DNA of 64,000 nt, from contig CACOFQ010000004.1 in assembly GCA_902626505.1 (NCBI GenBank), positions 51,333-115,332 on the forward strand, read 5' to 3'. Numbering within the stretch: the first letter of the stretch is position 1; every line of letters begins with the position of its first letter. Positions 32,883 through 42,281 of this stretch are shown one piece after another. This stretch comes from an uncultured Marinoscillum sp. (GTDB lineage Bacteria; Bacteroidota; Bacteroidia; Cytophagales; MED-G16). Position numbers and translations under genes: made by a program. The notes beneath the pieces were generated by a model. It saw only the letters and a program-made list of their open reading frames with translations. It was not told the origin of the DNA and did no database searches.

Positions 32883-33329
32883 ATGAAAATCATTATAACC
32901 ATATTATTTACTTTATTTATTCATTTTAATTTAAGTGGACAAGAATATTCATCCTTGAAAAAACATGAACTATCATATAAGGATAGTGTTAATTTAGTTT
33001 CTCTCGGATTAGAAATTAACAATAATAAATACAATACTCTTCAACTTAGAAATTTGCTATTTATTGAAAAGAGAAGAAAAGTTAATAATATTATTGGATC
33101 TATATTTAGAATAGGAGGATATATTAATGGTGGAATAGGTGTATTGATTCTTGCTACTGTTCCTTCTCAAGATTCTGGTTTAGGTCAAGGTTTAGCTGTT
33201 CTTATAGGATCAAGTTTTATTAGTGTAGGTGCTATAGGATATGGTATTTCAGTACCCTTTAAAGGTGCATCAAAAAGAAGAGCCTTTGAAAAAGAATTAT
33301 TGATACAGAAATTAAGGGAGAAAGAATAG
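32883..33329 (+). CDS. Hypothetical secreted/membrane protein
   Basis: Signal peptide plus two hydrophobic segments; no family recognised. Confidence 0.55.
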   Translation: MKIIITILFTLFIHFNLSGQEYSSLKKHELSYKDSVNLVSLGLEINNNKYNTLQLRNLLFIEKRRKVNNIIGSIFRIGGYINGGIGVLILATVPSQDSGLGQGLAVLIGSSFISVGAIGYGISVPFKGASKRRAFEKELLIQKLREKE

Positions 33330-33336
33330 AATTTTT

Positions 33337-34044
33337 ATGTTAAAGTCTGTTAGTATATTTAAATATTTTATAGAGTTTATAGTTATAGTACTTGGAGTCA
33401 GTGCCTCATTTTGGGTAGAAGAGTATAGAGAAACTCTCCAAAATAAGGAGGAAAGATTTAAAGTATTAAATAATTTAAAAATTGAATTGGATGAAATTGA
33501 TATTTTCTCTCAAGAAAGAAAAATGGTGTTTAATAAGGATGAAAGAATCCTTTTCCATTTGATGAGTGAAAAATTAAATTCTATCGATAGCTTAAAAAAT
33601 ATTATAAGCTCTTATGATGAAGTCAATATTGCAGTTATAGATTATAGAGGGTTTGGCCCACCTTTGAATAGGTATAATTCAATAATTAATGAGGGTACAT
33701 TGAAATTTGTTAAATCAGACTCAATAAAGCAACTCCTTAGCCAATTACATAATACTTTCTTCAAATATATTAATGCAAACGTTAGCGATGAGAAGGTAAT
33801 TCAACAGAAAATAAGCTTATACCTAGCTGATAATTATCCTGAAATTTTTCTTAATCAGGATAAATTATCGTTTGACCAATCTTTATATAATCTAAAAAAT
33901 ATAATACAGAATGATCCTAACTTTAAAGCTTATCTAAAAATAAAATCAAGGACAATGTTTGTAAAAACTTTTTTCCTAGAAAAATACTACGATACCCTAA
34001 TAGAATTAAGAAATAAGATTGAAAAAAAACTTAGTGAACGTTAA
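33337..34044 (+). CDS. DUF6090-like membrane-anchored protein
   Basis: N-terminal YFIEFIVIVLGVSASFWVEEYRE motif typical of these proteins. Confidence 0.6.
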   Translation: MLKSVSIFKYFIEFIVIVLGVSASFWVEEYRETLQNKEERFKVLNNLKIELDEIDIFSQERKMVFNKDERILFHLMSEKLNSIDSLKNIISSYDEVNIAVIDYRGFGPPLNRYNSIINEGTLKFVKSDSIKQLLSQLHNTFFKYINANVSDEKVIQQKISLYLADNYPEIFLNQDKLSFDQSLYNLKNIIQNDPNFKAYLKIKSRTMFVKTFFLEKYYDTLIELRNKIEKKLSER

Positions 34045-34053
34045 TCAGTGAAT

Positions 34054-34488
34054 CTAATTGTCTGCATTATGTAATTCTACATATTTCACCTCAGCCTTTT
34101 TCTCTAAAATATTAACATCCCACATAACAAAATTCATTGCTCCATTATTTATTGCATCAGTAAAATAAAATTTAACCAAAGCTCCACTTCTTTTCCAGGT
34201 CCCTTTCAATGGAGTAGATAATAATGTCCCGTCTTCAAGTATAGTTCTTGCTTGACCATCTAAAGTACCGCTAGTTTTAGAGGTATTAATTGATGCCACT
34301 TTAAATTTTACGTAAACTGATCCGTAACCTGTAATATCACCCTCAAAATTCATTATAGAATAGTCTTCGCCAGGACTAACTAAAACTATATCAAGAGTTC
34401 CACCACCAGTTGGTTGGGAAAGATCTTGAGAAAAAGAATTAAAATTTAAGGTTATTAATAGGGTTATAAGAAATATTATAATTTTCAT
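34054..34488 (-). CDS. Hypothetical secreted protein
   Basis: Signal peptide; uninterrupted ORF with normal spacing; no family recognised. Confidence 0.55.
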   Translation of the reverse strand: MKIIIFLITLLITLNFNSFSQDLSQPTGGGTLDIVLVSPGEDYSIMNFEGDITGYGSVYVKFKVASINTSKTSGTLDGQARTILEDGTLLSTPLKGTWKRSGALVKFYFTDAINNGAMNFVMWDVNILEKKAEVKYVELHNADN

Positions 34489-34509
34489 TTTAATAAAATT
34501 TAGATTTGA

Positions 34510-35532
34510 TTATGAATTATTTTTCAATTTAATTCTATACACTTTAGGATTATTTACAAAACCTGTTGCATATAAATATTCTTCTTTATCATCGAAGGCA
34601 CAATTTGTAATCTGTCCAAAATCAATCTTTCCTAAAAGATCACCTGATGGAGAGATAATTAATAAACCGCCAGGACCTGATGTGAAAATATTTCCTGAAG
34701 AATGTACTTTCATACCATCAAAATCACCTTCATCTTCAGGCGGGAGATTTGCACCATCAAATAATGTGCTCATTTCCATATTTTCAAGATTTATTTTAAT
34801 AATTTTTTTATTGCCATCTATGAAAGCCATCTTATTAACATAAAGTGTCTTCTCATCTGGAGAGAGTGCTATTCCGTTTGGTAAATCAATCTGATCAGTA
34901 ACAAGTGAAACTTCACCTGATTGCGTATTGTATTTATAGACTCCATTGAAATTTAAATCTTTAACTTCCGATTCAACAAATTGAAATGTTTCAAGATTAA
35001 AGAATCCAAATGCAGGATCTGTAAAATATATATCTCCTGTACTAGAATAAGTTAAATCGTTTGGACTATTAAATTTTTTACCTTCATAGTTGTCAACTAA
35101 AGTTGAAAAATTCGGTGAGGTTGTAGAAGCATTTTCAATTTTTGCTAATCTTCTATCACCATGTTGACATACTATTAAATCTCCGCTTTCATCAATCATT
35201 AACCCGTTAGCACCTAGTAGACCTAAGTTTACATTTGGAGCATAACCTGTGTTTCCACTTGGTGATATATATTCTTTTGTGCCTTCTTCTTCATTCCATT
35301 TGAAAAGTTTATTATTCATTACATCAACAAATAGAAGAGAGTTAGAGGCTTTATCCCAAACGGGACCTTCAGGAAGGGAAATAGAGTCTGCTAACTGTTC
35401 AATTTCAGAATACATATCAATTATATCTAAAATAGAATCATCATATATTTTAATATTAGGGTTAGCTATTTTTTCTGTTGTTGAACAAGAAAACAAAAAA
35501 AGTAAAAAGGTTAATGCAAATAAGTTTTTCAT
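34510..35532 (-). CDS. SMP-30/gluconolactonase/LRE family lipoprotein
   Basis: Lipobox LFSCST; LPEGPVWDKASNSLLFVDVMNNKLFKW, FNSPNDLTYSSTGDIYFTDPAFGF, LPNGIALSPDEKTLYV. Confidence 0.88.
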   Translation of the reverse strand: MKNLFALTFLLFLFSCSTTEKIANPNIKIYDDSILDIIDMYSEIEQLADSISLPEGPVWDKASNSLLFVDVMNNKLFKWNEEEGTKEYISPSGNTGYAPNVNLGLLGANGLMIDESGDLIVCQHGDRRLAKIENASTTSPNFSTLVDNYEGKKFNSPNDLTYSSTGDIYFTDPAFGFFNLETFQFVESEVKDLNFNGVYKYNTQSGEVSLVTDQIDLPNGIALSPDEKTLYVNKMAFIDGNKKIIKINLENMEMSTLFDGANLPPEDEGDFDGMKVHSSGNIFTSGPGGLLIISPSGDLLGKIDFGQITNCAFDDKEEYLYATGFVNNPKVYRIKLKNNS

Positions 35533-35635
35533 AGGAGTTGATTTAATCTTCTATTAATTTAAGATTTTTTATAAACAAAAGCTATTTAATTTTAAATATG
35601 CTACTTTTAATATTATTAATTTAAAATTATTTCAA

Positions 35636-36124
35636 ATGAAAAAATTTACTTATTTACTTATTATGGTTCCAATTATTTTTGGGTGTAATACTACAACTAA
35701 TACTGTGGATTTAGATCAAGCTAAAGCTGAAGTTGCTGCATTTATTGATACTCAATTTGATTTTTTTAGTTCTGGTAGTATTGAAGAAGCAAAGGAAACT
35801 TTTGCAATGGATGCTGTATTAATTGGAACAGATGAGGATGAATATTTGAGTGGGTGGTCTGAAGTAGAGCCGTCATTAATAGGTCAAATTGCTGCTATCA
35901 AAGACCCAGTATTTACGACTAGGAATTTAAATATTGTTATGGGTGATGATGGTAATATGGCATCATATACACAAATAGTTGATTTTACTTTTAGTTCTGA
36001 TGGCCAAACTCTTGAGGTTACAAATGTAAGATCAAGTGGCGTTGTTAAAAAATATGATGGAAAATGGAAAATTGCACAAATACATTGGTCTGTAGGTGTT
36101 CAGGGACAAGTAATTGAATATTAG
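35636..36124 (+). CDS. SnoaL/NTF2-like lipoprotein
   Basis: Lipobox IIFGCNT; FFSSGSIEEAKETFAMDAVLIGTDEDEYLSGW..DGKWKIAQIHWSVG. Confidence 0.75.
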   Translation: MKKFTYLLIMVPIIFGCNTTTNTVDLDQAKAEVAAFIDTQFDFFSSGSIEEAKETFAMDAVLIGTDEDEYLSGWSEVEPSLIGQIAAIKDPVFTTRNLNIVMGDDGNMASYTQIVDFTFSSDGQTLEVTNVRSSGVVKKYDGKWKIAQIHWSVGVQGQVIEY

Positions 36125-36147
36125 TTTTACTATTTCCTTATTTTTTG

Positions 36148-36177
36148 AAAGCTCTTAAATTTTAAGAGCTTTTTTTA
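36148..36177. terminator. Bidirectional intrinsic terminator
   Basis: AAAGCTCTTAA-ATT-TTAAGAGCTTT stem followed by T-run on the + strand, A-run on the other side. Confidence 0.8.
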
Positions 36178-36231
36178 TTTAAGTTAGATATAACTTTGGA
36201 TTAATCTAACGTTTTAATTGGTTTAAATTTT

Positions 36232-36696
36232 TTATTCTTTTCTTATAAAGACACCATCAGCAAGAAATGTCACTGAAACCTCAGGTTCCGTAATTTTATT
36301 AATTTCCTCTAATGATTTTCCAGCATCTTCAGCATAATGTCTTAGAAGCGTAACACTTAAAGTATCTATAGAAAGTTTACCATTTATGATAGTTTTATCT
36401 CCAGCTATTCCTTCCTTAGGTACAAAAAACCCATAATCCTTAAACCTTACAAGAATTGTATCTTCCTCAGATTTAATTTTCATCCAGCAACCTTTCATTG
36501 GGCAAGATGATAAAATCTGACCTTCTATCTTAATAAGATTTTCTGTATCAACAACAAATTTTTGTTTATTGGATTTATAATCTTTTATATCTAAAACAGA
36601 AAATTCTTTTCCATAATATTTTTCTGTATTATAGTTTGTCTGTGAGAAAGAACTAAATGAAATTATAAAAATCAATATCAAAAATAAATTTTTCAT
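36232..36696 (-). CDS. DUF4920-like protein
   Basis: YGKEFSVLDIKDY..IKIEGQILSSCPMKGCWMKIK..VRFKDYGFFVPK. Confidence 0.75.
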   Translation of the reverse strand: MKNLFLILIFIISFSSFSQTNYNTEKYYGKEFSVLDIKDYKSNKQKFVVDTENLIKIEGQILSSCPMKGCWMKIKSEEDTILVRFKDYGFFVPKEGIAGDKTIINGKLSIDTLSVTLLRHYAEDAGKSLEEINKITEPEVSVTFLADGVFIRKE

Positions 36697-36732
36697 AAAT
36701 CAAATATAATAAATCATCCAACCTTATAGGGA

Positions 36733-37176
36733 CTAAATCCACCTTCTGGTTTTATTCTTATATGATAAATATTCTTTACCAAATTTTTTTGTCAGAAAGA
36801 CTTCTTCTCTTTTTATCTGAAATTTGTTTATCCATAATATAAATAAGAAAGGGGTAAGTATAGAGTAAATGTTTAAATAAAATATTGATGTGGATATAAT
36901 AATCATTAACATACCTAGGTACATAGGATTTCTTGAATGTTCAAAAATTCCTGATGTTACTAGTTTATTAGTTTCCTCGAACTTGATTGGATTAATAGTA
37001 GTTTTTGATTTTATGAATTGCAGTACTGGATTTATAAAAATAAGTATACCAATAGAAAGAATAAAAATTGATATAGGGAGTTGAAATGGTATGTGAATTA
37101 AATCAATTTTTTTTGATGAAAAAAAAATTGAAATAACTAAAATTAAAACTATAAGTGGGGGTGGTATTTTTATCAT
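36733..37176 (-). CDS. Isoprenylcysteine carboxylmethyltransferase-like membrane protein
   Basis: LVTSGIFEHSRNPMYLGMLMII, KKFGKEYLSYKNKTRRW. Confidence 0.85.
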   Translation of the reverse strand: MIKIPPPLIVLILVISIFFSSKKIDLIHIPFQLPISIFILSIGILIFINPVLQFIKSKTTINPIKFEETNKLVTSGIFEHSRNPMYLGMLMIIISTSIFYLNIYSILTPFLFILWINKFQIKREEVFLTKKFGKEYLSYKNKTRRWI

Positions 37177-37658
37177 TCTTCTTCTATAATTAATTTATAG
37201 TCATATAATTGGGTCGCAACCAAAATATCACTATTGTACTCTCTTATTGAATGAATTAAACCGTCTTTCATTTTAAATATCCAAACATATTTATTATCAT
37301 ATTCACCATTTTTACCAACTGCGTCACCTTCTTGAATTATAGCTACTCCTTTTTCATCAGAAATAGAATCAACTGTTTTTAAAATAATACCATTTGGAAG
37401 AATTTTTGGTATAATATTTTTGAAATATTCACTAAATAAATTTTCTCTATTCCAAATTCTACCACCCTGTTCAATAATACCCATCCAGGCAAATGTAAAG
37501 TCTTTGTGAAGTAGACTCTGAGCTTTTTCTGGATTGGCAATAATATTATCAAGAAAAGATTGAGCCATTTCTAGATTTTTTTCACTCAGTGAATTTTCTT
37601 TTGTTTCTGAACAAGAAAGAATTAGTGTTGTTATTATAATTAAAAATGTTGTTTTCAT
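37173..37658 (-). CDS. NTF2-like lipoprotein
   Basis: Lipobox LILSCSE; KDFTFAWMGIIEQGGRIWNRENLFSEYF..VWIFKMKDGLIHSIREYNSD. Confidence 0.65.
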   Translation of the reverse strand: MKTTFLIIITTLILSCSETKENSLSEKNLEMAQSFLDNIIANPEKAQSLLHKDFTFAWMGIIEQGGRIWNRENLFSEYFKNIIPKILPNGIILKTVDSISDEKGVAIIQEGDAVGKNGEYDNKYVWIFKMKDGLIHSIREYNSDILVATQLYDYKLIIEEE

Positions 37659-37686
37659 ACTTTAAAATTTTAAATCAATTATATTT

Positions 37687-38142
37687 TTATTTCATGATCA
37701 AATAGAAGGAGGCTATAAGTACAGAATAAAACACTCCCATCAGAATATTTTTTTTACGATCTTCTGCTGTAAACTCTTCATTAATCTTTTTAAGATAATT
37801 ATTTATAAAGAATATTGGAATTACTCCAAAAAGTGAAAATGTTAAACTCCAATTTACCAGAAATTCTACAAAAGGCCATTTCATTACTTTAAACCAAAGA
37901 CCTAGTGATAATGTGTTAAAAAAGAAAATCCCAATAGCTATTATAATTTTTCCTTCTTTTAATTTTGAAAAAATATAATAGGGCATAATAACGCCACAAA
38001 TTCCACCGAACCCAATTATTAACGCAATGTTTGAGAAAGGAAGATTAAGTTCTTTTAAAATACATCCCAAAATAATTATTAAAGTATGAACAACCCCATA
38101 AATTTCAATAGGGTTTTTATCCTCATTAAAAATATCATTCAT
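37687..38142 (-). CDS. Hypothetical integral membrane protein
   Basis: Several TM segments; no family recognised. Confidence 0.55.
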   Translation of the reverse strand: MNDIFNEDKNPIEIYGVVHTLIIILGCILKELNLPFSNIALIIGFGGICGVIMPYYIFSKLKEGKIIIAIGIFFFNTLSLGLWFKVMKWPFVEFLVNWSLTFSLFGVIPIFFINNYLKKINEEFTAEDRKKNILMGVFYSVLIASFYLIMK

Positions 38143-38224
38143 ATCTCTAATTTACTGATATTATTTTGAAAAAGATTGATTAATCAATAACTGTCAGAAT
38201 TATTTATCTTTAGAGAGAAAAAAC

Positions 38225-38296
38225 TGCAAGCATTGTAAGAAAAAAGGGTGGAAGACCGGACTCGAACCGGCGACCTCCTGAACCACAATCAGGCGT
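38225..38296. repeat. Left 72-bp att repeat (tRNA-His 3' half plus flank)
   Basis: tgcaagcattgtaagaaaaaagggtggaagaccgg...ccacaatcaggcgt, identical to 49183-49254. Confidence 0.93.
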
Positions 38297-38340
38297 GTCT
38301 TCGACGCGCTTCGCTTACTAACAAACTGAACTACAGTCAC
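38248..38340 (-). pseudogene. tRNA-His-like remnant with ~20-nt insertion between D arm and anticodon stem
   Basis: 3' half identical to the functional tRNA; 5' half 20/24 similar (ctaacaaactgaactacagtcac) but separated by tgtcttcgacgcgcttcgctta. Confidence 0.75.
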
Positions 38341-38385
38341 TTACACTACTCTTAAATTTAATGTTTAAGTAAAAGTGCCAAATAA

Positions 38386-39432
38386 GTGCCAAAAAATAGT
38401 ATAAGTTATCCCAATGTCTGTAAGAAATCTGATGGTAGATACTTTATAGATTTTAATCTGAATGATAGGAGGTATAGGCTGTTTAGCGGTAGGATGATTC
38501 ATTCATCTTTAAGACCAAATACCTATCCAAAAAAATTAAGATTAGGTAAAGCAGTCCTTTTAGCTAAAGAGGTTTATGATTTCTTAGTAAAGAATAATTA
38601 TTCATTTGAAAAGAAGATAAGTTCATTAGAGTTTTTTGATAAAATCATTGATAAGAAATTACAAGAACCTTTATCTGATAGATACAAGAAAGAACTTAAA
38701 TCTCTGTCAGACAAACTTAGAAAGCAATTGGCCTTTAAGGGGGAGATTTCTTTGGACTATTTAGACTCTATTCCCCTTAGATATAATAACAATACCAGTT
38801 ACAATACAATTAGAAGATACCTGAATGTTTTAGTGAACTATTTATATGAAAATAACTTTCCTATTGAGAAGTCTAAACTCAAGTCAAGAAAACAAGAAGA
38901 GACTCTTCATAAACCCATAGAGGAAGTAAAAGAATTACTTACTAAGGTAAAGGCCTTTAATGAAGATTTGTATCTCTGTTGTTTGCTTACTTATGGGTGT
39001 CTATTAAGACCTCATCAGGAAATACGATTACTTAAATGGGAGGACTTCACAAGTGATTTATCTCATATAAGATTATCAGGAAATCAGGTAAAATCTAAAC
39101 GTAACAGGATAGTTCCAGTAAGCCCTAAAATAAGAGAAACTCTTAAAAGAAAAGAAGGCCATTTAAACATCTTTACTGGCCTTAAACAGCCTTATAGCAG
39201 AAGCTATTTTATACAGCTTTGGAGACGTTTTAAGAGACTCAATCCAGGGGTTTGTAAAGAGATAACCTTGTACTCTTTCAGACACTCAGGGGCTATAGAA
39301 ATCTTTAAAAGAACAGGCTCAATCACTAAGCTACAGAAGGCTATGGGACACTCATCTATGACAGTAAGTTTAACCTACTTACGGGGATTAGAAGTTGCTG
39401 AATTAAAGGAAGAAGATATGCCTATTTTTTAA
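38386..39432 (+). CDS. Tyrosine recombinase/integrase (GTG start)
   Basis: LLTYGCLLRPHQEIRLLKWEDF, LYSFRHSGAIEIFKRTGSITKLQKAMGHSSMTVSLTYLRG catalytic-domain motifs; adjacent to the att site. Confidence 0.9.
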   Translation: MPKNSISYPNVCKKSDGRYFIDFNLNDRRYRLFSGRMIHSSLRPNTYPKKLRLGKAVLLAKEVYDFLVKNNYSFEKKISSLEFFDKIIDKKLQEPLSDRYKKELKSLSDKLRKQLAFKGEISLDYLDSIPLRYNNNTSYNTIRRYLNVLVNYLYENNFPIEKSKLKSRKQEETLHKPIEEVKELLTKVKAFNEDLYLCCLLTYGCLLRPHQEIRLLKWEDFTSDLSHIRLSGNQVKSKRNRIVPVSPKIRETLKRKEGHLNIFTGLKQPYSRSYFIQLWRRFKRLNPGVCKEITLYSFRHSGAIEIFKRTGSITKLQKAMGHSSMTVSLTYLRGLEVAELKEEDMPIF

Positions 39433-42281
39433 ACAGATACTATATCTTCAATAAATGTATTTACAAAGCTCATAATCTTATCAATCACTCTTGTAGTGTT
39501 TTTTTGACGGGATAAAAGACCCTCCTTTTTCTTCATTGATTCCATTACCTTATTTCTTATATCAGGCACTTGGTTTGCAAATAAATACTCATCAACAATT
39601 TTTTCAATTTGTGAATTATCAAGGTCTTCTTCCTCACATAAAGTATTAAATGCCTTAATTTTCTTTTCACCCCAAAAAGATTCAAACTTATCTGCCACTT
39701 CATCTGAATTTTCAATGCCATCAAGATTTTTTTCAATGAATTCCTCTATAAGTTCTTTCTTACTTCTTAGTTTAATATCTCCTGACAGAATATCTGAAAT
39801 TTGTTTCTTTTTACGTTCAAAGCTTTCCCCTTTTGTTCCTACTAAAGAAGAAAGTAATTCGAGAATGTATGCAACATTGATAACATCTCTGTGCATTAAT
39901 TCTAATTCAAAATCAATATCATCTAAAGCAGATACTTCCTCCTTATCGGTATTACTTTTTGCTTTTTCATATATATCTAAATATTTACTTCTATAATCAT
40001 AAAACTCTTCCTCGGACATTTCTAAATCATCAAATGAAAAATCAGCAAAAGAACTTAGAGTGTTTTGTACTCTCATCAAATTTCTAAAAGCTCTCACGAA
40101 CTGAACTTCTTCTTTCTCAGATTCTAATGAATTAACGCTATCTACTGTAGGAGCTATCTGTTTTACCATTTCCATCGCCTCATTAAATTCTTCTAAATAA
40201 TCCCCATATGGTTGCAATAATATTATTTCATTTGCCTCTTTATTTGAGAATAATGCAATTGCTTCATCCGTTGCCTTTTTAAGATTTCTAAACGATACAA
40301 TATTACCGTGTGACTTGTTTTTATTTAATATCCTATTCGTTCTTGAAAACGCTTGAATTAGTCCGTGGTGTTTCAAGTTTTTATCTACATATAGAGTATT
40401 TAACGGCTTGCTATCAAAACCAGTAAGAAACATATTTACTACAAGAAGAATATCTATCTCTCTGTTTTTCACCCGTCTTGCTATATCTCTGTAATAGTTA
40501 TAATATAGTTGACTATCTCTTGTTGAATATTGTGTGCCAAACATCTTAGCATAATCATTCATAAATTCATCAAGTTTCTCTCTACTATGTCTTGACTTAG
40601 GTGTGTCTTCAACAGCAAACATATCTTCATCAAAAGTTGTTATGCCATCAGCATCTTCATTCTCCTCGTTGGCTGAGTAAGAAAAAATAGTAGCTATTTT
40701 TAATTTATGGTCTTTGGATTTAAAGAGGTCATAATATTTTATTAATGTTTCAACACTGCTTACCGCAAACATTGCTGTGAACTGCTGATTAACAGTTTTT
40801 ATTTTATGGTTATCAATGATGTAATCTGTTATTTTATTTAAGCGGTCTTCGTTATCAAAAAGTTCTTTCTTATCAATTGCCTCTACATCTATGTCTCTGT
40901 AGTTTGAACTATTTTTTTCTTTATATCTACCTACGTATTCAATTGAAAATTTTAATACATTTTCATCACGAATAGCATCCGTTATCACATACTTATGTAG
41001 GCAATCTCCAAAAAGTTCTTTTGTAGTTCTTTTTCCTAACTGATTCTTTACAGCATTATCAGCAAATATTGGAGTTCCTGTAAATCCAAACATCTGATGA
41101 TTATTAAAATATTTTACAATGCGTTTATGAGTCTCTCCAAATTGGGAGCGGTGACACTCATCAAATATGAAAACTATTTTTTTGTCTTTAAGAGCCTGCA
41201 TCGATGAAGCATAACGTTCTCCTCCAATTGCATTATTCAACTTTTGAATAGTAGTTACTAATAGTTTAGTATCATCACCAAATTGTTTTACAAGTGCTTT
41301 GGTGTTTGCGGTTCCATCTACACTGCCCTTTGAAAAATTATTAAACTCAGCTGTTGTTTGGCTATCAAGGTCTCTTCTATCTACAACAAAAACTACCTTA
41401 TGAACCTCTGGCATATGCGTTAATATCTGACTTGCCTTAAAAGAGGTGAGCGTCTTACCGCTACCAGTAGTATGCCATATGTAACCGTTTTTATTTGTAT
41501 TTTTTACTTTGTCAATTAACTTTTCAATTGCATAGTATTGGTATTGTCTTAATACCATCAGCTGCTTCGCAGACTCAGCAAGCACAATGTACTTACATAT
41601 CATTTTTGACAAATGACAAGGCTCTAAAAATTCATCTGCAAACTCAGGGAGGTTAGTGATTTTATTGTTATTCTCATCAGACCAGAAAAAAGTCTGTTTA
41701 AAATTTAGATATTTAATATGGTTATTGGCAAAGTACTTTGTATTAACTCCATTACTTATTACAAAAAGCTGTACATACTGAAATAGTGCAGCTCCACTAC
41801 CAAATGATTGTTCTTTATATCGTAATATCTGCCTATGTGCTTCTCCAAGTTCATATCCTCTTCTTTTAAGTTCTATTTGAACAAGTGGCAATCCGTTAAT
41901 TAAAATGGTAACATCATAGCGGTTTTCATATTTACCGTCTATTGTTATTTGATTGGTAACTTGAAACTCATTTTTACACCAATCTTTTTTGTTGATAAAT
42001 TCAAAGTATACAGTTTCTCCATCATCCTTTATAATATGGTGTTTTATCTCTCTTAATGTTTTGGCTCTATCGTAAACTGAACCTTCATTTAAAATATTAA
42101 GTACCTTCTTAAACTCATTATCTGTGAAAGTGATTTTATTATGTTTTTCTAATTGGACTTTGAGATTTGCAAGAAGCGCTTCTTCATTATTTACATTCAC
42201 AGGTGCGTGACCTAAGGAATGGAGCTGCTTAAGTAGTTGTTGTTCTAATGCTTGTTCGCTTTGTCTTGCCATATCACACAA
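39429..42281 (-). CDS. hsdR: Type I restriction endonuclease subunit R
   Basis: NGLPLVQIELKRRG, YIWHTTGSGKTLTSFKASQIL, VFIFDECHRSQFGETHK, FGFTGTPIF. Confidence 0.95.
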   Translation of the reverse strand: MCDMARQSEQALEQQLLKQLHSLGHAPVNVNNEEALLANLKVQLEKHNKITFTDNEFKKVLNILNEGSVYDRAKTLREIKHHIIKDDGETVYFEFINKKDWCKNEFQVTNQITIDGKYENRYDVTILINGLPLVQIELKRRGYELGEAHRQILRYKEQSFGSGAALFQYVQLFVISNGVNTKYFANNHIKYLNFKQTFFWSDENNNKITNLPEFADEFLEPCHLSKMICKYIVLAESAKQLMVLRQYQYYAIEKLIDKVKNTNKNGYIWHTTGSGKTLTSFKASQILTHMPEVHKVVFVVDRRDLDSQTTAEFNNFSKGSVDGTANTKALVKQFGDDTKLLVTTIQKLNNAIGGERYASSMQALKDKKIVFIFDECHRSQFGETHKRIVKYFNNHQMFGFTGTPIFADNAVKNQLGKRTTKELFGDCLHKYVITDAIRDENVLKFSIEYVGRYKEKNSSNYRDIDVEAIDKKELFDNEDRLNKITDYIIDNHKIKTVNQQFTAMFAVSSVETLIKYYDLFKSKDHKLKIATIFSYSANEENEDADGITTFDEDMFAVEDTPKSRHSREKLDEFMNDYAKMFGTQYSTRDSQLYYNYYRDIARRVKNREIDILLVVNMFLTGFDSKPLNTLYVDKNLKHHGLIQAFSRTNRILNKNKSHGNIVSFRNLKKATDEAIALFSNKEANEIILLQPYGDYLEEFNEAMEMVKQIAPTVDSVNSLESEKEEVQFVRAFRNLMRVQNTLSSFADFSFDDLEMSEEEFYDYRSKYLDIYEKAKSNTDKEEVSALDDIDFELELMHRDVINVAYILELLSSLVGTKGESFERKKKQISDILSGDIKLRSKKELIEEFIEKNLDGIENSDEVADKFESFWGEKKIKAFNTLCEEEDLDNSQIEKIVDEYLFANQVPDIRNKVMESMKKKEGLLSRQKNTTRVIDKIMSFVNTFIEDIVSV

